Source of the DNA: Carettochelys insculpta
Lineage: Eukaryota; Chordata; Testudines; Carettochelyidae
Direction: 5' to 3'
Assembly: GCF_033958435.1 (NCBI RefSeq)
Contig: NC_134144.1
Coordinates: 14,440,010-14,504,009 of the forward strand
Length of the DNA stretch: 64,000 bases
The notes under the pieces are model-generated. The model made no database searches. It had not been told where the DNA came from and saw only the letters and a program-made list of their open reading frames with translations. The position numbers and the translations under genes are program-made. Of this stretch, positions 24,731 through 37,626 are shown in pieces (position 1 is the stretch's first letter; every line of letters starts with the position of its first letter).

Positions 24731-25508
24731 CTCAGAGGGGAAGCTGTATTAGTCTGAAGCTTAACAAAATAACAAGCAGTCCTGTAGCACTTTAAAGACT
24801 AACAATTCTATTTATTAGGTAGTGAGTTTTCTTGGGTAAGACCCACTTCTTCAGATTCTGGAGCAGAAATGAGCAAACGGTAAATATAAAGCAGGGAGGA
24901 GGGAAGAAAGGAGAAGAAGAAGGAGAGAGAAAAAGAGCAAGAGAAAAGATAAAGTGGGGAAAGTCATCTATCATTAAGAGGGCCTCTGGAAAGAGTAAAT
25001 TAAGTAAAGTGGGATGGCTTCCATTCCTTTAAATATCAAAGGTGTGGAAATTGTCCTTATCAGTGCTTTTTTGTGTCAGTGCTATTCAGGACTAAGATAA
25101 CTGAGATCCCCCTGGAGTGCCAGGTTAAATGTGTCAAACTTGCAAATGAATTCTAATTCAGATGCCTCCCTTTGTAATCTGGCGTTAAAATCCCTTTGTA
25201 ATAAATTTGTTGCTTTAAGATCCATTGTCCATTAAGGTCCATTCATGGCATGCGAGATTGAAGTGTTCCCCTACAGGTTTATGTTTATTCAGATTCCTGC
25301 TGTCTGATTTATGTCCATTCATCCTTTGGCATAGGGACTGTCCAGTTTGTCCAATGTACATGGCAGAGGGGCATTGCTAGCACAGGATGGTACATATCAC
25401 ATTAGTGAATGTGCAGGCGTGTGAGCCCCTGATGGTGCAGGTGACCCTGTTGCCAGCTCTGTCCACATATCTATACTTGAGACACCATCCCTGGACCTAA
25501 CCACATAT
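24731..25508 (-). mobile_element. Penelope-like element, 3' part with inverted 5' piece
   Basis: On the minus strand, from about 25440 down, it encodes a worn GIY-YIG endonuclease end (CPSAMYIGQTGQSL, then RMNGHKSD). Next comes the hairpin motif 'ctgaagaagtgggtcttacc' near 24858-24839 and the tail 'gttagtctttaaagtgctac', ending near 24731. Positions 25455-25508 are in plus orientation ('agctctgtccacatatctat', 'ggacctaaccacat'). Compared with the copies at 26600 and 41190, this plus piece is the stretch immediately upstream of where the minus part begins, so the 5' end is inverted. PLEs are retroelements with a telomerase-like reverse transcriptase; that part is missing here. Confidence 0.75.
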
Positions 25509-26194
25509 AGAATGTGAAGGAAGCACCTAGATAATGGAGTCCAAACAACTATATTTACCAACTATACAAAATGCAAGGATGGGATACAGCTACCCTGTAC
25601 TGCTCCAACAAGGTTCTGGTGACTTCTAAACCACAGGAGACAGTGAAGGCAACTAGAGGGCTCACAGGCTATTTGATGGTATTTCTCAGTTCATACATGC
25701 TGCAGGAGCTATGATCATTTACATCAGCATAGGATCCACCCCCCATATTTTTAAAATAAAAACAGTCATCTGTACATGAGCCACCTGCTGTATTTAAAGT
25801 GTACCACCAACATCTCACAAAGTCTGGGTCTAAAATGTTCACTTTCAGAGGCAAAAGGAAGTTTCTGTGCTTAGCTGCTAAGGAAGATTCATGCTGCCCC
25901 AAAGTATTTACAGATTGCTTTGGCTATAAAGCAGTTATGTGAAGCTTCAGTATCTTAACTTCCTCTTTCTTTTGAAGATTTATTTCCTACTATGAAAACA
26001 GAAATACAGCCACAATCTCATAGGGATAATACAGCTCCTCTTTGTATCCTTTCCATCTAGCTTATTGATTGTATAATAGTACAATGCAGATATACAAGAT
26101 GAAATCTAACCTTATCAATGTCAATGGGACCAGGATTTCAACTGTTCCTGCACTGCAACACCTCCTGCTCTGGAAGTCCATAGGTACTCCCTGC
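25509..26194. other. Intergenic, no feature recognised
   Basis: Non-coding. A 'tatcaatgtcaatgggacca' phrase near 26114 resembles dispersed repeat scraps elsewhere in the window. Confidence 0.4.
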
Positions 26195-26400
26195 ACAGAA
26201 CTTAAGGCTTGCAAAATGGGGGGGAGGTGGGACTTGGCTCTGGGCCCTCCAGAAGGAGCAGGGCCTCAAGTTGAAGAGTGGGCTAAGTGCTGCTCAGATT
26301 GCACCACATGTAGCTCCAGCTATAATTTAAAGGACCTGGAGCCCTGGGCCCTTTTAAAATCACCAGGCCCCAGAGCAACTGCCCCTTTTGTGAGAAGGAA
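26195..26400. repeat. GC-rich dispersed repeat, copy 3
   Basis: Contains 'gagccctgggcccttttaaa' and 'ccccagagcaactgcccctt', close to wording at 39300-39335 ('gccccggggcaactgcctcc'). The frame at 26069-26431 runs across it and is not regarded as a gene. Confidence 0.5.
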
Positions 26401-26599
26401 GTCTTCTGCCTTCTTTAGCAATGCCTTGTAACATGGGCATCCCTGAAGGTGATTGGGGAAGGTGGGTAGGGAAGGACATTACCTTTTGTCCACTATTTCC
26501 AGGACCTGTTGATCCTAAGTTATCTGGTTCCAAGCCCAAGCATGCATGCCTAAACACACACACACGCAGAGGCTATACCACAATAATACTAATTATGGA

Positions 26600-27333
26600 A
26601 CTTTTCCTTGCAACAAACCCCATTAACCAACTTTGTCCATATCTCTATTCTGGAGATACCATCACTGAACCTAAGCACATTAATTACAGAATCATGGACA
26701 TTCTCCTGTTCCTCAGCTAACATCAGATATGCCATCATGTGCCAACAATGCCCACACATCATGTACATAGGACAGACTGCAAACACTTTGGCAAAGAATG
26801 AATGGACATAGAACAGACATCAAAAAAACTCCAAATACACAAACCTGTCAGGCAGCACTTTAATGGAGTGGGCCATTCTGTTAATGATTTGAAAGTTTGT
26901 GCTTTGCTGAAAAGGGACTTTACCAACCATCTACAGAGGGAATGCTCAAAATTAACATTCATATTCAAATCTGACACATTAACATCTGGTTTGAACAGGG
27001 ACAGCAATTAGCTGACCCATAATAAGGACTCTTTTACATAATTTGATCTTTTATCCAACTCTTAACTTCTCCATGCCGCACCCCGCTTCCATCTCTCCGC
27101 TCTTCTGATTTGCCAACCTTTACAACAATTGTTTTGATTCATTAACCTTGATAACAATTTTTGGACTTCTGTGCATTATATACTGAGTCTGTTCTGGTAA
27201 GGCTATGATCTGAAGAAGTGGGTCTGTCCCACGAAAGCTCTTCACCTAATAAATTATTTTGTTAGTCTTTAAAGTGCTACATGACTTCTTTTTTGTTTTG
27301 GTAGAATACAGACTAACACAGCTATCTCTCTGT
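26600..27333 (+). mobile_element. Penelope-like element, GIY-YIG end and tail
   Basis: The best preserved PLE copy in the window. Positions 26728-26778 encode YAIMCQQCPHIMYIGQT, the GIY-YIG nuclease signature. After a frameshift near 26803, 26836-27010 encodes HKPVRQHFNGVGHSVNDLKV and a LLKRDFTNHLQRECSKL segment typical of the PLE C-terminus. At 27210-27240 lies CTGAAGAAGTGGG-loop-CCCACGAAAGCTC, a hammerhead-like hairpin. The tail runs from 'taataaattattttgttagt' to 'acagactaacacagctatct'. The reverse-transcriptase domain is absent (5' truncated). Confidence 0.8.
27210..27240 (+). other. Hammerhead-ribozyme-like hairpin in PLE tail
   Basis: Core order CTGAAGA, one extra A, a perfect 5-bp stem (GTGGG/CCCAC, loop TCTGT), GAAA, then GCTC. 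PLE ends are known to carry hammerhead motifs. The extra A between the CTGANGA box and the stem departs from the standard core, so activity is doubtful. Confidence 0.45.
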
Positions 27334-27335
27334 CA

Positions 27336-27357
27336 CAGAGAGAGAGAGAGAGAGAGA
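27336..27357. repeat. (GA)n microsatellite
   Basis: About ten GA units directly after the PLE tail. Confidence 0.95.
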
Positions 27358-30300
27358 TACTGTACTTCTGGACAGCTCTCACCTGCTCTGTCAAACTTAC
27401 TGATGTGCAGTTGATGCAGGGTGCATGACAAAGGGACATGGGGTCTCTGTCTCCTCTGCAGAAAGCTGTCTCTTCTGGGGGAACTGGTACAAGAGGCATC
27501 CCTAGGCTTTTTTTGTCAGTGGGTTTAGTGAAGTCGAGAACTATAAAACAATCACATTGTGTACAGAGATGTGGCCACTCTCAGGGTTCTGTTTTGCTCC
27601 CAGAGGTGGTAAGAAGGGACTGGAAGGAGACAGAGACCAGTTTGCCCTTTATCTCCACTTTTTCTTGGTTATATCTATATTGCATACAGGGAGTCTCACA
27701 TCATGGGCAGGACAGACAACTTTATCTGAGCTGCACTGTGCAAGTTATATTCGTTTAGTACACTCCAGAAGTGAACTAGAAGTCAGGCCTCACATTCTCC
27801 TTATTTCATTCCACTGTGTATAAAAATGGTATACAATGGAAAGAGGGCAGAAAGGAGCAAATACCTAGAGGGAGATATTCCAAGTTAGTGTAATCTCCAG
27901 GGCACAAGGAACCTGCAGAATTTGAGAGGAAACAGATATGCCTAGGCTGTCATCATTTGTTTTTTCTGTGATATTACTTGCTGAGAAATGCATTGTTTTA
28001 GTTTATTAATTGATCTGTTTTCCACAGGGCTACTTTCCTGCATCATCTGTTCAAGAACTTGATTGGCTTATGTTATTTCCCCCTGTTCTTGCTTTCTGGT
28101 AGTGAACTTTCTCTGTTGACCAAGGTTGCTGTTTTGATTCTTCATTGTCTCAAAGTAGTGAAATAGAATGCATAAGAATAATTTACTTATTAAGTTTGCC
28201 TGTGATCAAATACCAGTGCAGCATGCAGTTTTGTTGTAGATGAATTAATCAGGGATGAGAATACATTAAAATGTCCAACTTTTAGCAGTCTGCTGCTGAG
28301 GAATGCATGATTTGTTTTGGCAGTACATTGGAACTGTGACAATTCACACATGTATTGTTTCTACCATTAGGACAAATCCACAAGACAGAGAGAGCAAATG
28401 TAAGCAGATGGTATTTCCTGGTTGGACCAGACATTTATTTACTCAAAAATTATCAATTAGAGAGTAAAATCTTCATGCTTCTTTAGACAAATAGATCACC
28501 TTGTAAATCATACCAGGCTTAAATACATTGCTTGCTGGGTAGCAATAGAAGGTATCTCCTGAAAGATTACTAATTTTTAATATGCCTCAAATGCCTATGT
28601 ACAGAGCTGAACTAATACCTTAGCTCATCATATCAATCAAGCACAATACATGAAGTTCTGAAACAAGCACATCGGTGGACGTGCTACATCAGTTTTCTAG
28701 AACAACAACTTAAGAGGGAAAAAAAAGGGTTTCGGAGTATTAGTGATTTCATTATAACTGCATGATGATGCCCCAGTTACACTGCCTACAGGGACTAAAC
28801 CTGGGACCTGAGGATGTAAGAGCATGAGTCCTGCTGCTTAAACCTGTAGGCCAGATTTTCAGAAGGTACTTATGTATCTTATGGAATTTTCAAAAGCATC
28901 TACACAGGTGAAGATCTAACTCCCATTGAAATCAGTGGTACTTACCTAACTTGGTTAGGCATATTTGAAAATCCCCAGTTTCAGACAAATTTCACCCCCA
29001 AGTATGGTGTTAGAGGAGAAACATGATGGTGAACGTCCCACCTCTCAGAGGAGAAATTCAAGGTTCTGATCACTGTCATTAAAGAGCCCAAGAAGACACA
29101 TGTTGACTTCAGGGTCCAGTTAACATTTCAGATCAGTTTATTATAGCCTGCTTCTTCAAATTCCTCTGGAAACTTCAGTAGTATATGGCATTTCCATTTC
29201 ATTCTCTTTTCTAAACTACTGTTTTGTTTCAGAGATTGTTTCTAGAATCAATAGCTCTTTAGTTATTGGTGAATTTATATATATCCCTTACTAGCTGTAG
29301 AAACTCGGTGATTGTAAAATTCTTTGAGATCAATGTAAAATATCTTTAGCAAAGTCAATAAGAAAAAAAACAGGTTAATTTATGGGTTCTTTATAATCAT
29401 CTATGTGGACAGAATATTCATATTTGGGTAAACCATAACTTATGACACATCTGATTTTGTCGTTTTCCCTGCTTATGGATTCTCTCCAGATGAAATGGGG
29501 GTTTTATAAGTTTATGATTCAAAAATGTGATGGATACAATCTACAAAAGGTATTTCAGCATAATGACTGCACCAGCAACATCTCTGACTGTTCACACGTC
29601 ATTATATTTGCTATGTGAATGGTCACCTAAGTCACAGTGTGGTGTTTCTGATCTGACTGGACAACTAAAGCTTTTATAAATAAGAAGTAGAAAGCCAAAG
29701 ATTTCAAGATGGCTATGCACATTTTAAATCATACCTTGCTTTCCATGGCCAAATGGAAGGTTTTCAAGGAAAATAAGAGATGCAAACAGTGAACAAATTT
29801 GCATTTTTATACAAGTAAAATGTTCTTAGAACTTCTGCAAAGCATTTTGTCCAGTTCTGAGGGACTTGCTTTACATATTTCAAAAGATTTTTGACCGGAC
29901 AATCACTATTAAAAATTAATTGGATTACTCCTGTGACAATTATCAAGCAGTACATTAGATCAATAGCCAATTCTTGAACAACTGGCAGTCTAATTCCAAA
30001 ATTTAACCCTGATATCATTTCAGTAACTTCAGCTTAGTTACACAAGTCATGAATTTGGTCCAGAATTTGACAGCTGGAACTTTTCTTTTTAAAAATGCCA
30101 TTGTATTTTTCTTGTATTACTGATTTTTGATGATGCACATTAGCCCATCTAAGATTTAATACTTTATGTTTTCACTCAAAACTCAGTTAGCAGCTTCTGC
30201 ATAGTTTAGAGACAAGGAATATCAAGACTTTTTTTTTAAAGAAACCAGCAGTTTAAACCAGGAAAGTTCTTGACTTCAGGATCACTGTTTCTATCTACTG

Positions 30301-33300
30301 CTATAGAAAATCATGCTATTCATTCTTTGCAGTACTGAGATGACTATTTGTACTGCCTCAGTAACAATGAAAGTCCTAATAATGTGTGTTGGCTTACTGC
30401 AAGATTATGATGAGATTTTTATATGGTTTTGTGGCAACTTTAAAAACGGTTAGTTTAAGCAAAATGCCATTAAGGAGGACTGATCTGAATTTTATGATTC
30501 ATCCTTGATACTGACCTTGCAGTATACTATACCTAATGGTATAATTTAGAAAGAAACACACCTCGGCATCAATCTCTTTAACTTTATGCATACCTGGACA
30601 TATTTTGTACCTTTATATGTTTGATGGATCTGCTTTTACCACCACTGCCACCAAATCCTCCATTTTCTGCGACAGATTTAGATTAGAATTTACAGAGAAG
30701 GCGTATAAAGTATGTTGTAATGTGAGAAGATAGCCTTTCCCTTGACAACTTCCATCTCAATATGCAACTTGTTTAAAGAGAACCTAACCCACACCCCTAA
30801 AAAAGAAAGGTTAAAGTCTACCGTAGAAGAATTGCTGTTTCATATGCTTCAAGATGACCTGTGTGCTCACATGCACAATGTAACAGGTAGAAACACTGCC
30901 AAGGAGACCCATATCTTGCATTCATTGTCAATACAAGGCTTCCAAAGATGTCCCTTCAGTCTGACGAAACTAGGAAGTCATTTGGGACAGGCATACTAAC
31001 CTCTCAGCATTGTTCATGCAGTGTCAAAACAGGTTCCTTTGCTGTTATGATTGTCATTAATCGATGTATCAATGAAGCGTTATTTCATTTCCTTTGAAGC
31101 CAAGTCTCAAATTAATAAAGACATTTTTGAAATACTAGATTTGAGATTATAATCTGCTCTCAAAGAATTTTCATATGTAAATCTCCAACTCAGAATTAAA
31201 ATGCCTGACTTAGTTATGACTCCACCATCACATGTTTGACATCCTTGGGCCAAGCAGCATTTTTATTATTTAATTAAGATCCGTTTTAAAATATTGTATC
31301 TTAAGCCTCACACCCCTTATTGAGTGATAGCTGCAAAGCAACAGTGCCATCCACTGTTTGCCCATAACAGTGGCATTTCTTCATAATTCTTTCCTAGGAG
31401 TTTTAAACTGATCAAATTAGAATTAGTCCATTAAAAATTTGGATGTCATGTATGAACAACAACAACAAAAATTAACAGATGATAGAAGCCTTATGGTTAA
31501 AGTCATGTAGCTTTCAATGTGAGTTCTGAACAGATGTCAAACAATCTCTGAGTTGTAGCTAGTACTGCAATTCACAGAGCTTTCCGTTTGCACACAGACC
31601 ATATGGATCTGTTTGCAAGTTCAGGGCCTTGAAAATGTCTTCTGTAGGTTCCCAGACATTGTGCTCTCCATACTCTTTACCTTTCCAGACAAGTCCTTGT
31701 TCAGTTTGGTGCCCATTTGTTTCAGGTAAATGAAGTCTTCAGGAAATTACAGAGCACAATGGTAGACTCTTGCCAGGGAAGACTTCAGGTCCTGGTCAGT
31801 TTTGCTTATAATCTGAACATACCCCAAAGTACCACATAAGTCTCCATAACACCCTAAAATCTCTATATCTTTTGTGGATATGTGTTTTACATGTATGAGG
31901 AGGGAATGGTGATTTGTAGAGTAACCCTCACACACACAAATTTTAGCATATGGTAAGAAATACGTTGGCTGAGATGTTTTTTTGTTTGTTTCTTTTAGTG
32001 ATGGATCTGTCTTTAACCAGTCCTGTTAATCTTAGAAAGACCTGGTATTTATTTACTGCCACGTGAAAAAAAGGACAATTATAAATATTAATAGTATGTT
32101 TGCAATACAGATAAGGTTGTTGTAAAACTAATAATTTCAGTACAAGTATACTTCATCTTCCTGGCGATTTATGAGTTATTCATTCTGTTGCACATCACAA
32201 TGGCATGCCAGATGAGAGCAAAGGATGCTAAAATCCTATTAATGAATGGAAGGTCAGAAATTGAGATTTCTTGTTCCCAGTAAGATAACATGGTATCTGA
32301 CCTTATGGCTGTGGCTTCTGTGAAATGCAGTTTAGTAATTTGGTGGCTATTTTGCTAGTGGTTCATTACATCAAAAAATTGATATTAAAAAGAGGAATGA
32401 TAAGTGACCTGCTCTGCTTGCAGCATGACCTAATTAGTCTCCCTGCCTCCCCCAACACGAGTGAAGGGGACTTTAGTTCTTATAGGTAGGAAATTAGGGA
32501 TATTAAACTATAAATAAAACTGATATAAACAAAGAGAGTAGCCATTTTTAGTAAGGTTTAATATCTCTCTGAATACCTGCAATTAGAAAAGTCTTAGTGC
32601 AGGCAACTGTGTTAGGTAAAAGTGAATTTAAACTTGACCCTCTTAGCTAAACTTGATTAGAGAGGTAGCACGGTCAGAGTCATAAGAAGTATGCTACCAT
32701 TTTGATTCATTGAGTTAATATACATACCATTCAGGGAAGGAAAAACATTTCCAGTGTGAGTCACCACCATAATTATTGATTGAAAGATCAGCATCCTTTC
32801 ACAAGCAAGACTGATCTACCAGCTCACTTTGTATCTCTCTCCCCTCTGTCTCTTCCTCTAGAACAAATTTGGATCAGAATTGTTATAAGCATTTGTGAGT
32901 TTCATGACATTTGGTTTTGTTCTTCAAGTCCCTGTTTCTGGAGGCACATGAACAGATGAGCATTTCCAGTCCCATTTAAGAAACCAGTTTCTGGCCTTCA
33001 TAGTCTTAGTGAGAAAAACCTTGAAAACATGACCTAAGCACTCCCTGAAGGATCAGAAAGCAGACAGAAAAGACTTCATTATATTTAAATAAGTGTGATG
33101 ATTTTGGGGGCTTTATAGTTAGATTTGGCAATGCTGGATTGCTGAAAGAAAGTCAGGAGACAAAAGCATAGTATTATAAGCTAACGAAGCCTCCCGCTAG
33201 GAAACTCCATAGTCTTGATAAAATAAGATCTGTGGCCAGTTGGCAGGGCACAAACTCTGGAAGGTTGTGGCTACTAGCTTCACAGCAGGCTAGCTGCCAC

Positions 33301-33470
33301 ACAGCAGAACAGGCAACTTGCTGCAGCAGCAAGGGGCAGAAAACCAATGAAAACACAGCACTGTGCCCAAGAGCAAGAGAACCAACTGGGCGTATAAATA
33401 ATGGCTCCCTCCTGCTATGCTGAGTAGTTCCTGATAGGTGCACTGAATGCTTCACTGTCCAAAGAAGGTT
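27358..33470. other. Repeat-poor intergenic stretch
   Basis: About 6 kb of AT-rich sequence with almost no recognisable interspersed repeat, unlike both flanks. One scrap at 28850-28985 ('ggccagattttcagaaggta', 'gaaatcagtggtacttacct') resembles dispersed sequence near 11032 and 35230. Open frames (30742-30999, 29764-30018, 31747-31935) are short and featureless. It could hold conserved regulatory DNA; I cannot test this without alignment. Confidence 0.5.
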
Positions 33471-33610
33471 CTGCAATCCACTCTGTGTTGCTGTGGGTGC
33501 TCTGCATATAGGGCTGTCCTTACTCATATGCAGAATAAGCAGCTGCATAGGGCACACAGAAATTTGGGACACCACTTGGTCTTAAGGTCCACCCTTCTTC
33601 TTATCTCTGT
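33471..33610 (+). repeat. Possible dispersed repeat scrap
   Basis: The phrases 'gggctgtccttactcatatg cagaataagcagctgcatag' and 'ggcacacagaaatttgggac' resemble the head of a dispersed turtle repeat as I recall it. Weakly supported. Confidence 0.3.
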
Positions 33611-34029
33611 TCTATGGCTCCATTTCCACTGAAGAGGATCCAGTTAACTTAGAAGTGAAGAAGCCTGCCAGACCTAGTCGCACCACATTGAACCTGTGAA
33701 AGAGCCATTCAAATAGCCCCTTAACAGGTATGTGTCAACCCCAAGTATATACTGTCAGTTTCTGACTTCACTGTGTCATCTACTGGACTTTAGTTTCAAA
33801 CTTTGCTTTAAGATATTTCATTCACGCATTGCTAAAGTTATAAAAATCATATATCTGCAAAAATCATGCTCCCCATCCCTAGCTGCCATCAGGAATAAGG
33901 GTACCAGTTCACTAGTATTGTGTAGGGCTCCATAAATGCTAAGGTTGTCCCTGCCTGCCGATAGACCACAACTCCTTCAAATTAAAACAAATAGCTGAGA
34001 GGATGGTGCAGGGGGGAAGAAAATGTCAA
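33611..34029. other. Intergenic, no feature recognised
   Basis: Non-coding. The 67-codon frame at 33732 has no domain. Confidence 0.4.
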
Positions 34030-34340
34030 CGAATATCAGATTTTCTGAAGCTTATTGGTTTTGTTCCTTTCCACTTCATGTTCTGCAATTCATTCATGTT
34101 TTTATTAAAGTGTGGCACCCAGAACTGGACACAATATTCCAGCTGAGGTCTCCCCCAGGCCAAATAAAGGAGGACAATTGCTTCATCTTGTAGACAGCTT
34201 CTCAGAACATCAGAATTTTTAGCAACTGTCACACTGAATATGAGCTAAGGGTTTTCAATCTACACTGGCCCCTACATCGTTCTCAGCATTAGTAGAATTG
34301 CCTATTTAGTTATTCCTGGGAGGAAAAGTTTTGACATGTT
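34030..34340 (-). mobile_element. CR1 LINE ORF2 end fragment
   Basis: On the minus strand it encodes YLAWGRPQLEYCVQFWVPHF, the CR1 'RPQLEYCxQFWxPxF' block, preceded by a CLQDEAIVLL segment. It ends near 34030 without the CR1 tail. Confidence 0.75.
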
Positions 34341-34380
34341 TAGAGAAAAGATTTATCATCAGGTTCATCTTTACCCTTCC

Positions 34381-34685
34381 AAATGTTAAGGACTGTTATA
34401 AATAGATTAATTATCAATTGTTCTCCTTGCCCTGATTTCAGAGGACATGAACTAAATTGCTCTTTATGCAAATTACATTAGACAGTTTCTACTGCAAGGT
34501 TGGTTAGGCTCTGGAACAGGTTTCTAGGTATGGTGGTTGAATCCTCACCACAGGAGGTTGTTGAACAGGTTAGACAAACTCCTGTCAGCAAGGAGGGTGC
34601 AGTTAAACTTGGTCCTGCTTCCATGTATGGGGCTGAATTAGATGACCTCTTGAGATCCCTTCATTTGATGAGTCTATAAATACAC
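34381..34685 (+). mobile_element. CR1 LINE 3' end fragment
   Basis: Contains 'ttggttaggctctggaacag', 'gaatcctcaccacaggaggt' and 'gaattagatgacctcttgag atcccttc', a CR1 ORF2 end and tail. It lies back to back with the minus-strand CR1 fragment 40 bp to the left. Confidence 0.75.
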
Positions 34686-36489
34686 ATGCTGCTCAGCTCT
34701 CTGCCTTCCTACCCACCTGGCACCAAAAAAAATGAAAAATCAAAACTTACTTAGGAGACCCAGGGTAAAATTTCCAACAGCAACATAGTAAGGAGCCTCT
34801 GTCCCATGGCATGTCAATGGGACAGGTCCCTAACGTAGAGCTTAGAGATGATCACTGTTTCCCCTAACTGCTGATTTGCTGGAAATTTAACGGTTCATGT
34901 AACAGGCTCAGGTATGATGATCTCCTGAGGCAAAAAATTCTCTATGGAGTTTTGAAATTGTTAAAATGAAGTATGACATTCTTCATTTCAAAATGGGCTC
35001 TTTCAAAACTTAAGCTATTAAGACTATTATTTGTTTTAGAAAAGGACTAAAACGAATTGTTCTGAGGCAATTAAAATAGAATGTGTCAACTGACCTGAGC
35101 AACTTGTGATTTTTGGTTCAGTCTGCAAAAGTTTGAGATTTCAACTTTTCCATGAATTTTAGATGGTAAAATCTCCAGAACATTTTTGAGCCAGGAAAAT
35201 CCATTTCCTGCTCAGGTCTAGCCTAGCTCCTCTATGGATATTTAGATGCCTACCTCCAACTGATTTCAATGAAAACTAGTTACCTAAATGCCTTCAAAGA
35301 GCTGGACCTAAGTTCCTAAATCACTTTTCAAAGTAGAACTTTGCAATTTTGAGAACTGTGTCCTCAGGCAGGATAAAGGAGTTTCTCTACACTTTTCCCC
35401 TCCCAACCCCTACACTGTGACAGGAAAGAAGTGAAGCAAAATAAGAAAAGATTTAATAGGGTAGGTTTGGACTTCTTAAGGGAAACTCCTCAATGCCAAG
35501 AGCATCTTATTTTATTCTTATCCTATGAGAATATCATCTGAGTTTATATTGTGATTTCCTGCTCCAGCTGTAGGGGGCTGTTGAGGAGATTTATTCTGAA
35601 AAGGAAATCATACTTGCACTTGCAGGGACATAGTCAAGTGCTATTTTTAAAATAGTATTTACTGTTAGCTCTTTTAATTGCTTCCACAAGCTTGATAGAA
35701 GGTTGAAACAATGTCAGTCTGAAATCTGGGCTCAACCTGCGCATTTCCAATCCAGATTTTAAAGTACTCAGACCTAAGTGATGCACACAAAATAGTCTTT
35801 AGAGGATGTTCATGCTCTGTAATGTTACTGAAACCCCAGTAGAAAGGTCCACATTTGAGTTAGTTTCCAGTCTCCTTCCCCAGAGGCAGCTGAGCAACTC
35901 AAGAGTTAGAGCTGAGCAAGACAGGGACTGATGGTGAAATTTGTGTGTCAAACCCCTGCCAACCATAGGTTGTGATGTTTGACTTCTTAGTGTTTTGTTT
36001 CAGGATTAATTCTTTGTTTTTCCTAGCTTAGGTTTGATGTTGAGGTATGCTGAGCATGCTGGCCCAGACACAGGCATGTGCTTCACTTTAAGCATGATAT
36101 GGAGAGCTACTTAAAAATTAAATATGTGTTTACATACGTTCCTAAGTCAGAGCCTATGCCTTTATCTGGGACACTGAAGATATATCGTGATAAGCCACTG
36201 CAGAGCTGAATCAGCAGGAAAAAAATACCAAACCCTATTTCTCCAGTCTTCACTGGCATCTTATGGGCCATAATTTGAGACCATTGTACCCATAACAGAT
36301 TAAAACGTTTTAAGAGGTCAATATTTTAAAAATGATTTAAAAATCACTAGTGTAAAATAAAGTCACTGACAGATGGAAAAGAACCTGAAATAAGGGCTCT
36401 GTCTGGCACAGGTTTGAGCAATGTGGCCTCAGTCCAGCAAAACATTTAAACAAATGGTTTGTTCCCACATCAAAACACATACTGAAGAG
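34686..36489. other. Intergenic with faint repeat traces
   Basis: Around 35230-35345 'tagatgcctacctccaactg atttcaatgaaaac' and 'cttcaaagagctggacctaa' resemble the dispersed sequence near 28855. No gene is recognised. Confidence 0.4.
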
Positions 36490-36660
36490 CTGTCGATATG
36501 GCTTAGTGGAGAGCACACTAAAGGGACTCAGGAGACCTGGCTTTTATGTATCTCAGCCAGTCACCTTATATCTCACTTTCCCTGTCTGTGAAACTTATTA
36601 ATTTATGCATCACTGTTTATCAGAGATCTAAAAGTCCTTTGCTAGATCAGTGCCTTAAAA
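36490..36660 (+). mobile_element. MIR SINE fragment
   Basis: Contains 'gcttagtggagagcacacta', 'gggactcaggagacctggct' and 'cactttccctgtctgtgaaa', the standard MIR order with a tRNA-like head. Confidence 0.75.
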
Positions 36661-37329
36661 TTACTCTATTATTTAGCAAAATTACTCAATTATTTAGTTT
36701 GGTTAAAATGGTGCATGTGTATAAACAAACGTTTCTGTAGCTTTTGAGGTCCAGAGTCATCCTCAGTTTTTCTTTGTTATAGAGAGTGTCAAGGTTGGTC
36801 AAGTTTAAGATTGGTGAATAATTTGGTAGGAATTCTGTTATATGCAAGAAAATTTGAAATAGTTTAAACAAATGTGATTAAGTATAGGTGCTCGGCAAGT
36901 GAGTTTTTTTTTTAACAGGAAATGACCATCTGAAGTGAAACAATGTTTTTAAATGTCATTATTATTTAGTAAAGTAAGTTACAGGCTTCTGGCTTCACTG
37001 AAGAGATTTTTCTCCCACTCCATGCAAACTACCAGGTGTTCTTGTCAGCTCCTCCCATTCTCTCAAATTTGCCACTCAAATTTGTACAGCTCCACATGAG
37101 GCTTTCAATATTTTTGTACAAACATTATTTCTATAAAGTATAACACAGCTTGGAAGATTTTGCCTATGCTTATAAATAGAGGTGCAAGTTCACTTCCGCA
37201 CAGAGATCTATTCAGTGCAGAAGAGTGGAAGGTAAGATGTGGGGAGGCATCACTAATTCAGAGACCACATACTTCTTAAGTCTTCTTCAAAGGATATCAT
37301 CCACTTTAGGCCCAAAGGATTAGAGCAGT
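36661..37329. other. Intergenic, no feature recognised
   Basis: AT-rich non-coding sequence. Confidence 0.4.
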
Positions 37330-37626
37330 TTGTCAACAGAAGTATTGTCAGAAGATATTGGCAAAACGGCCAACTGGAAGCACAGGAGACAAGGTTGCCT
37401 GGTGTCCCGGAAGACCTGTGTGTCAACAGAAGGCCCCCAAGAACATCCAGATTGGCTTTTTTTTTCAACAGATCTCTATCAACACAGCTGTTCTTCCTCG
37501 TGGGGAGTGGGGAACAGCTGTCAACAAAAGTGCTGTGTTCTGTCAACTTACTGTCGACAGAACGCCCTTGGAATCTGGACGCTCTGGGGGTTTTGTTGGC
37601 AAAACCCTCTAGGCTAGATGTAGCCA
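37330..37626. mobile_element. MITE-like element with TGTCAACA/GTCGACAG motifs
   Basis: TGTCAACAGAAG-type words recur at about 37330, 37420, 37450, 37520 and 37545, with GTCGACAG near 37553. The right end AGATGTAGCC is the inverse of the GGCTACATCT terminus seen at 54193. The left end is not resolved. Overlapping frames on both strands (95 and 124 codons) follow from the repeated words. Confidence 0.4.
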
